64,000 bases of DNA from Aeromicrobium wangtongii (GTDB lineage: Bacteria; Actinomycetota; Actinomycetes; Propionibacteriales; Nocardioidaceae): contig NZ_CP102173.1 of NCBI RefSeq assembly GCF_024584515.1, positions 1,674,001-1,738,000 on the forward strand, read 5' to 3'. The translations under genes were made by a program, and so were the position numbers. Below, piece after piece: positions 59,686-64,000 of this stretch (position 1 is its first letter; every line of letters begins with the position of its first letter). A model generated the notes under the pieces. That model made no database searches, had not been told where the DNA came from, and saw only the letters and a program-made list of their open reading frames with translations.

Positions 59686-59901
59686 ATGACTGACCGCACT
59701 TACCGCATCACCGAGATCGTCGGCACGTCCCCCGAGGGTGTCACGGAGGCCGTCGAGAACGGCATCAATCGGGCCACCAAGACGCTGCGCCACCTGGACT
59801 GGTTCGAGGTGACTGGCATCCGCGGGCAGATCACCGACAGCGATGTCTCCCACTACCAGGTGTCGATGAAGATCGGGTTCCGTCTCGAAGACGACGAGTG
59901 A
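59686..59901 (+). CDS. Dodecin family protein
   Basis: 71 residues. YRITEIVGTSPEGVTEAVENGINRATKTLRHLDWFEV is the dodecin core, including the Trp that stacks on flavin; dodecins form hollow dodecamers storing flavin or coenzyme A. Confidence 0.93.
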   Translation: MTDRTYRITEIVGTSPEGVTEAVENGINRATKTLRHLDWFEVTGIRGQITDSDVSHYQVSMKIGFRLEDDE

Positions 59902-59931
59902 GTCCGGGGCGTCCCACCGACTGAGCTGGGC

Positions 59932-61140
59932 TCAGTCGGTGGAGGCGAACCGGCGCAGCACTGCGGCGCTGCCTGACAGCACGATCACGACGCTGCCGTA
60001 GACGTAGGTCGTCTGGGCGAGTCCGAGGTGCGGCGCGGCGATGCCGGCCAGCACCGCCGGGATGCCGAAGGCCAGATAGCTGATGACGAACACCGCGGCA
60101 AAGAGTTCGCCGCGCTCGTGCGGCGCGGCCAGCGGCGTGATGGAGCGCATGATGCCCAGGAACGACGTCCCGAACCCGACGCCCACGACGACGGCGGCTG
60201 CGATGAAGCCCCAGTACGATCCCGCCGCCAGCGCGACCAGGGTCAAGCCCGTCCCGATGGCCAGAGATGTCGTCCCGCCGATCGTGACGCGTCGGGACGT
60301 GCCGCCGCGCGCCACGAAGCACGCCAGGGAGCCGACGCCGGTCAGCACCGCGACCACGAGACCCTGCTCGACGTGCAGCTCCCCACCAAGCTCCTGACCG
60401 ACGAGCGGCGCTCCCAGGGACAGGTACAGGCCGCTGGTGGCCCAGGCGGCGAACAGCGCCGGAGCGCTGCGCAGGAAGGGGCCTCGCGCCGCGAGCGGGA
60501 GGCCCACGCGGGGACGGAACGACCGGAGGAGTCCCTCGTGGCGCGGCGATGTCTCCGGCACCAACCAGATCGTGGCCGCGAGCGCCAGGTACACCGCGGT
60601 GAGCGATCCGAAGACAGCGGTCATCGCGGAGGACGCGTGGTCCAGCAGGAGCCCGGCCACCAACGCGCCGGCGCCCAGACCTGCCAAGGGCCCGACACTG
60701 TTGAGGGTCGCGGCGGACCCCGGGCGGCCCGGCGGCTCCAGGTCGACCACGGCTGCGGACAGGGCCGATATCAACAGCCCCGCGGCGGCGCCCTGCACGA
60801 TCCGGGCGATCACGAGCACCGTGACGCTGTCGGCGTGCCAGAAGGCGATCATGCTCAGGGCCAGCACGAGGAATCCGGCCGAGACGACGGGCCGGCGTCC
60901 GATGTGGTCCGACGTCGCGCCGGTGACGAGCAACGTCAGCAGCAGAGCCACCGCGTACACGGCGAAGATCGTCGTCGACGTGGTGGCCGAGAAGCCGATG
61001 TCCTGTTGCAGCACGGGGTAGAACGGCGAGGGTGCGCTCGCCCCGGCCATCATCGCGATCACGGCTGCGATGACCAGGACGAATCCGGGAGTCGGTGTGG
61101 ACCGGAGGGTCGTTGCAGCAGTAGTGGTGTCGACGGACAT
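59932..61140 (-). CDS. MFS transporter (drug efflux type)
   Basis: 402 residues, 12 hydrophobic helices in two halves. The loop-2 motif appears as GATSDHIGRRPVVSAG (MFS motif A), with PSPFYPVLQQDIGFSATTSTTIFAVYA at helices 1-2. Substrate unknown. Divergent from an ArsR-family gene across an 89-bp region with two matching operators, so probably repressed by it. Confidence 0.92.
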   Translation of the reverse strand: MSVDTTTAATTLRSTPTPGFVLVIAAVIAMMAGASAPSPFYPVLQQDIGFSATTSTTIFAVYAVALLLTLLVTGATSDHIGRRPVVSAGFLVLALSMIAFWHADSVTVLVIARIVQGAAAGLLISALSAAVVDLEPPGRPGSAATLNSVGPLAGLGAGALVAGLLLDHASSAMTAVFGSLTAVYLALAATIWLVPETSPRHEGLLRSFRPRVGLPLAARGPFLRSAPALFAAWATSGLYLSLGAPLVGQELGGELHVEQGLVVAVLTGVGSLACFVARGGTSRRVTIGGTTSLAIGTGLTLVALAAGSYWGFIAAAVVVGVGFGTSFLGIMRSITPLAAPHERGELFAAVFVISYLAFGIPAVLAGIAAPHLGLAQTTYVYGSVVIVLSGSAAVLRRFASTD

Positions 61141-61161
61141 GCTGGACCTCTAGTGGCAATA

Positions 61162-61179
61162 GTTCGAAAAAGTTGGAAC
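61162..61179. promoter_or_regulatory. Operator 1, GTTC-N10-GAAC
   Basis: GTTCGAAAAAGTTGGAAC, 18 bp, in the MFS promoter region. Same half-sites and spacing as operator 2, 49 bp away. Confidence 0.6.
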
Positions 61180-61210
61180 TGAAGCCACGGTACGCGCACC
61201 AGTCAGGAAA

Positions 61211-61228
61211 GTTCAAGTATTATCGAAC
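61211..61228. promoter_or_regulatory. Operator 2, GTTC-N10-GAAC, over the arsR -10 box
   Basis: GTTCAAGTATTATCGAAC covers TATTAT (61218-61223), the -10 box that ends 7 nt before ATG 61230, so occupancy would autorepress the regulator. Confidence 0.65.
61218..61223 (+). promoter_or_regulatory. -10 box TATTAT for ArsR gene, leaderless
   Basis: TATTAT ends 7 nt before ATG 61230 and lies within operator 2. Confidence 0.6.
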
Positions 61229-61229
61229 C

Positions 61230-61556
61230 ATGGCGACTGTCAAGCAGCTTCCGCACCCGCGAGTCGCGGACGTGCCGCTGACCGAGGTGCTGTTCGCCCT
61301 GAGTGACCCCGCCCGGCTCGAGATCGTCCGCGAGCTCGCCAATGGCCCGTTGAGCATGGCCGAGTGCGGGGCGACCAACCCTGATCTCCCGAAGTCGACC
61401 AAGTCGCACCTCATGAAGGTGCTGCGCGAGGCAGGCATCGTCCGCAACGAGCCGGATGGTCGCCAGCGCATCGTGAGCCTGCGCAGGGAAGAGCTCGACG
61501 AATCGTTCCCGGGCCTGCTCGAGGCTGTTCTCGGTGTGACCGAGGGCTCCGACTAG
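61230..61556 (+). CDS. ArsR-family winged-helix regulator
   Basis: 108 residues. LFALSDPARLEIVRELANGPLSMAECG followed by LPKSTKSHLMKVLREAGIVRNEPDGRQRIVSLRRE is the ArsR winged helix: recognition helix in STKSHLMKVL and wing in NEPDGRQRIVSL. Only one Cys, so it is unlikely to be a classical arsenic sensor. ATG chosen from the promoter; an in-frame ATG at 61173 lies in the operators. Confidence 0.92.
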   Translation: MATVKQLPHPRVADVPLTEVLFALSDPARLEIVRELANGPLSMAECGATNPDLPKSTKSHLMKVLREAGIVRNEPDGRQRIVSLRREELDESFPGLLEAVLGVTEGSD

Positions 61557-61625
61557 CCGGAATTCGCACTGATATTGCAGTACATTTCTAGGTCTACCCT
61601 CTTGCGGTGAACGAGGGCCCCGCGA

Positions 61626-61646
61626 TAGAATCGAACATACGTTCTA
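61626..61646 (+). promoter_or_regulatory. Promoter with LexA (SOS) box
   Basis: TTGCGG (61602-61607), 18-bp spacer, TAGAAT (61626-61631), and directly overlapping TCGAACATACGTTCTA (61631-61646), which matches TCGAAC-N4-GTTCGA in all but one conserved position. LexA boxes are known in front of mycobacterial 13E12 genes. Confidence 0.75.
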
Positions 61647-61665
61647 GTCGCTTCGGAGTCCGTCC

Positions 61666-62955
61666 ATGATCCTCGATCAGCTGTCATCGGTCAGTGATGA
61701 TGTGGCTGCGCTCGAGCCCTGGACGTTGACCGGTGGCGAGGTCAAGCAGGTCGCGATTGCGGTCGCGAGGGCCCGCACGTCGATGGACGCAGCGTTGTCG
61801 CGGCTGGCAGGGTGCGCCGAGGAGATGGGTCTTGCCAAGGATGACGGGGCGACGTCGACGACGGTGTGGTTGGCGAACGCCACTGGCATCAGCAAGGGCG
61901 AGGCGGCCAAGCTGGTCAGCCTCGCGCGGGTGAGCGGTGTCGAGGCCACCCAAGCAGCCTGGGCCGCTGGTGGGCTGTCGACGGATCAGGCGTCAGTGAT
62001 CATGAAGGCCATCGACGCCTTGCCGGACTGGTGCGGTGACGAAGAACGCGGCGATGCCGAGGCGCATCTGATCCGCCTGGCTGGCGAGTACGGTCTGGAT
62101 GATCTGAAGCGGCTGGCGAACAGAGTCCTCGAAGTGATCGACCCCGATGGTGCGGACGAGCACTTGGGTGAGCAGCTGCGCAAGCAGGAGCAGAAGGGCT
62201 GGGACGCCACCAAGCTCAGCATCCGTCGCCGTGGAGATGGCACCACGCATGGGGCGTTCACGATCCCCGACGCTGACGCGGACACCTTGCGCGCTGCGCT
62301 GGAAGGAATCATCGCCCCACGCCGGACGGCGGCGAATGCTGAGCACCACGGCATGGGCGCCGACGACTGGCTGGCGCTGCCGAGGGACCGCAAGCTCGGG
62401 CACGCGTTCACCGAGCTCATCACGCACCTGCCGACAGGGGCTTTGCCGCAGTCCGGCGGGCTGGCGGCCACTGTCGCGGTCACCGTCGATGTCGACGACC
62501 TCCGCACCGGGCAAGGCGTCGCCGAGAACACCTCCGGCACGACGATGTCAGCGCGGAAGGCCCAGCGGCTGGCGTGCAACGCTCACCTGGTGGCGCTGTA
62601 CCTGGAGAACGGCACCCGGGTCATCGACCACGGCATGACCAAACGGCTGTACGACCGCCACCAGCGCCTCGCCCTGGCCGTCCGGGACAAGGGGTGCGTC
62701 TTCCCGGACTGCGACCGGCCACCGGCGTGGTGCGAAGCCCACCACCTGAGCTTCTGGTCAGAGGGCGGACCGACCGACCTGAACAACGCGGCACTGTTGT
62801 GCCACTTCCATCATTTCCTGGTCCACGAGGGCGAGTGGGAAGCGCGCATGGGCAAGGACGGGGTCCCCGAGATCATCCCGCCACCCCGCATCGACCCAGA
62901 GCAGAGACCCAGACGCCACGCCAGGTTCATCCAGCAAGAACCCCGCGCCGCCTAG
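61666..62955 (+). CDS. 13E12/DUF222 family HNH endonuclease
   Basis: 429 residues. N-terminal DUF222 helical domain (ALSRLAGCAEEMGLAKDDGATSTTVWLA...), then a C-terminal HNH domain, about 345-395: GCVFPDCDRPPAWCEAHHLSFWSEGGPTDLNNAALLCHFHH, with the zinc Cys pairs and catalytic His. Related to mycobacterial 13E12 repeat proteins, which are mobile-looking, multicopy and DNA-damage induced. Behind a LexA box. Its TAG stop overlaps the serB stop in the palindrome CTAG. Confidence 0.9.
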   Translation: MILDQLSSVSDDVAALEPWTLTGGEVKQVAIAVARARTSMDAALSRLAGCAEEMGLAKDDGATSTTVWLANATGISKGEAAKLVSLARVSGVEATQAAWAAGGLSTDQASVIMKAIDALPDWCGDEERGDAEAHLIRLAGEYGLDDLKRLANRVLEVIDPDGADEHLGEQLRKQEQKGWDATKLSIRRRGDGTTHGAFTIPDADADTLRAALEGIIAPRRTAANAEHHGMGADDWLALPRDRKLGHAFTELITHLPTGALPQSGGLAATVAVTVDVDDLRTGQGVAENTSGTTMSARKAQRLACNAHLVALYLENGTRVIDHGMTKRLYDRHQRLALAVRDKGCVFPDCDRPPAWCEAHHLSFWSEGGPTDLNNAALLCHFHHFLVHEGEWEARMGKDGVPEIIPPPRIDPEQRPRRHARFIQQEPRAA

Positions 62956-64000
62956 GAGGCGTCGGCCTCGTCGGCCGCCTCGACCTCCTCGCGGGTGATG
63001 CCCAGGAGATAGACGATCGCGTCGAGGTACGGGACGTTGACCGAGGTCCTGGCCTGGTCGCGCACCAGCGGCTTGGCGTTGAACGCGATGCCGAGGCCCG
63101 ACGCAGCCAGCATGTCCAGGTCGTTGGCGCCGTCGCCGATGGCCACGGTGTTCTTGACCGGGATGCCGGCCTCGCCGGCGAAACGCCGCAGCGACTCCGC
63201 CTTGCCGGCCCGGTCGACGATCGGACCGACGACACGTCCGGTCAGCACACCGTCGACGACCTCCAGCTCGTTGGCCGCGTAGTAGTCGATGTCGAGCTCG
63301 GCGGCGATCTTCTCGATGATGTGGGTGAATCCGCCGCTGACCAGCGCGAACTTGTAGCCCAGTCGCTTCAGGGTGCGGATCATGGTGCGGGCGCCGGGCG
63401 CGTACTGGAGGGTGTCGTACACGCTGTCGAGCGCGGACGCCTCGACGCCGCGCAGCAGCGCCACCCGGGCCAGCAGCGACTCGGCGAAGTCCAGCTCGCC
63501 GCGCATCGCCGACTCGGTGATGCGGGCGACCTCGTCCTCGCAGCCGGCGTGGGCCGCGATCATCTCGATGACCTCGCCCTGGATGAGGGTCGAGTCGACG
63601 TCCATGACGACCAGGCGCTGCGCGTGGCGCAGGATGCCGTTCTCCTGCACCGCGACGTCGACGCCCTGCTCGTACGCGATCGCGGCCAGATCGGCCTGCA
63701 GCTGGTCGGGATCGGCGCCGGAGACCTCCATGCGGATCGCGGTGACGGGATAGCGCGCCATCCGGACGATTCGGTCGATGTTGCCGCCATCGTCCTTGAT
63801 GCCTTGCGAGATCGCCGCCATGGCCGCGGGTCGCAGCGGCGCGCCCAGCACGACGACCTGGGCGCGGCCCACCCGTCGTGCCCGGTTGTCGCCCGTGCCG
63901 TGCTCGACCGTCACCTCCAGCCCGAAGGCCGCGCCGGCCGCACGCACCGTCCGCTCGAGCCCGGCCATGTCGTCGGGGACGGTCAGCAGGACGCTGAGGA
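62952..64000 (-). CDS. serB: Phosphoserine phosphatase SerB, 5' partial
   Basis: 348 C-terminal residues visible; the frame stays open to the right edge (VLLTVPDDMAGLERTVRAAG before the first internal Met), so the start is outside. SerB dephosphorylates phosphoserine, last step of serine synthesis. HAD motifs: VVMDVDSTLIQGE (nucleophile Asp), SGGFTHIIEKIA and IGDGANDLDMLAASG. An ACT-like region (YPVTAIRMEVSGADPDQL...) precedes the HAD domain, as in mycobacterial SerB2. Confidence 0.95.
   Translation of the reverse strand, partial: LSVLLTVPDDMAGLERTVRAAGAAFGLEVTVEHGTGDNRARRVGRAQVVVLGAPLRPAAMAAISQGIKDDGGNIDRIVRMARYPVTAIRMEVSGADPDQLQADLAAIAYEQGVDVAVQENGILRHAQRLVVMDVDSTLIQGEVIEMIAAHAGCEDEVARITESAMRGELDFAESLLARVALLRGVEASALDSVYDTLQYAPGARTMIRTLKRLGYKFALVSGGFTHIIEKIAAELDIDYYAANELEVVDGVLTGRVVGPIVDRAGKAESLRRFAGEAGIPVKNTVAIGDGANDLDMLAASGLGIAFNAKPLVRDQARTSVNVPYLDAIVYLLGITREEVEAADEADAS

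Noticed and set aside
62952..62955. CTAG shared by convergent stops of the HNH gene and serB as a regulatory site
   Set aside because: Two TAG stops facing each other necessarily give CTAG when overlapping by four bases; no other evidence of function.

Overview
The window is dense, high-GC chromosomal DNA from an actinobacterium. WhiA, RbpA, OpcA, SufR, a split LigC/PolDom pair and a LexA-boxed 13E12-type HNH gene all point to Actinomycetota. From overall gene style I would guess Propionibacteriales, Nocardioidaceae (Aeromicrobium/Nocardioides-like); this is inference, not measured. Genes start with ATG, GTG or TTG, operons are packed with 4-nt start/stop overlaps, and many genes appear to be leaderless (a TANNNT -10 box exactly 6-7 nt before the start codon).

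Layout. 0-1.3 kb: 3' end of a FadI-like thiolase and a small PLDc_N-type membrane protein. 1.3-18.2 kb: TetR regulator, uvrB, aldose epimerase, a TerC protein behind a yybP-ykoY (Mn2+) riboswitch, APC permease, cytochrome P450, a run of uncharacterised genes (one behind a LexA box), an MBL hydrolase, uvrA and uvrC. 18.2-24.9 kb: rapZ-yvcK-whiA, then gap-pgk-tpiA-secG-rbpA. 25-34 kb, minus strand: tkt, tal, pgi, zwf, opcA, pgl and an alpha/beta hydrolase, i.e. the pentose-phosphate pathway. 33.9-39.5 kb: heme A synthesis (ctaB, ctaA) and an ABC exporter. 39.5-48.6 kb: accessory block with a copper/DyP-peroxidase operon, DNA ligase LigC, a small alarmone synthetase, LigD-type polymerase, a DJ-1/PfpI protein and a DUF2786 protein. 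48.6-55.2 kb: the suf operon (sufR-sufB-sufD-Rieske-sufC-sufS-sufU-SufT-like). 55.3-64 kb: ABC-F ATPase, SURF1, moaA, DUF3099, dodecin, an MFS/ArsR divergent pair, the 13E12/HNH gene and the 3' part of serB.

The backbone order (uvrB...uvrA-uvrC-rapZ-yvcK-whiA-gap-pgk-tpi-secG...pgl-opcA-zwf-pgi-tal-tkt-ctaB...ctaA-ABC...sufR-suf) matches, from memory, the order in Streptomyces, so the genes between these blocks are the lineage-specific part.

The most interesting structure is outside the genes: (i) long two-layer palindromes placed directly at gene 3' ends, several families with different sequence but the same architecture; (ii) a 91-bp element in three tandem copies that supplies the last 23 codons and stop of SURF1; (iii) a riboswitch whose P1 strand can alternatively pair with the TerC ribosome binding site; (iv) two LexA boxes, one in front of an uncharacterised leaderless gene; (v) paired operators between the MFS and ArsR genes, and a SufR-type operator on the sufR start; (vi) a possible 7-codon leaderless leader peptide before the ABC-F gene. 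No tRNA, rRNA, CRISPR array, insertion sequence or prophage was seen, and no stretch over 300 bases is without a gene.
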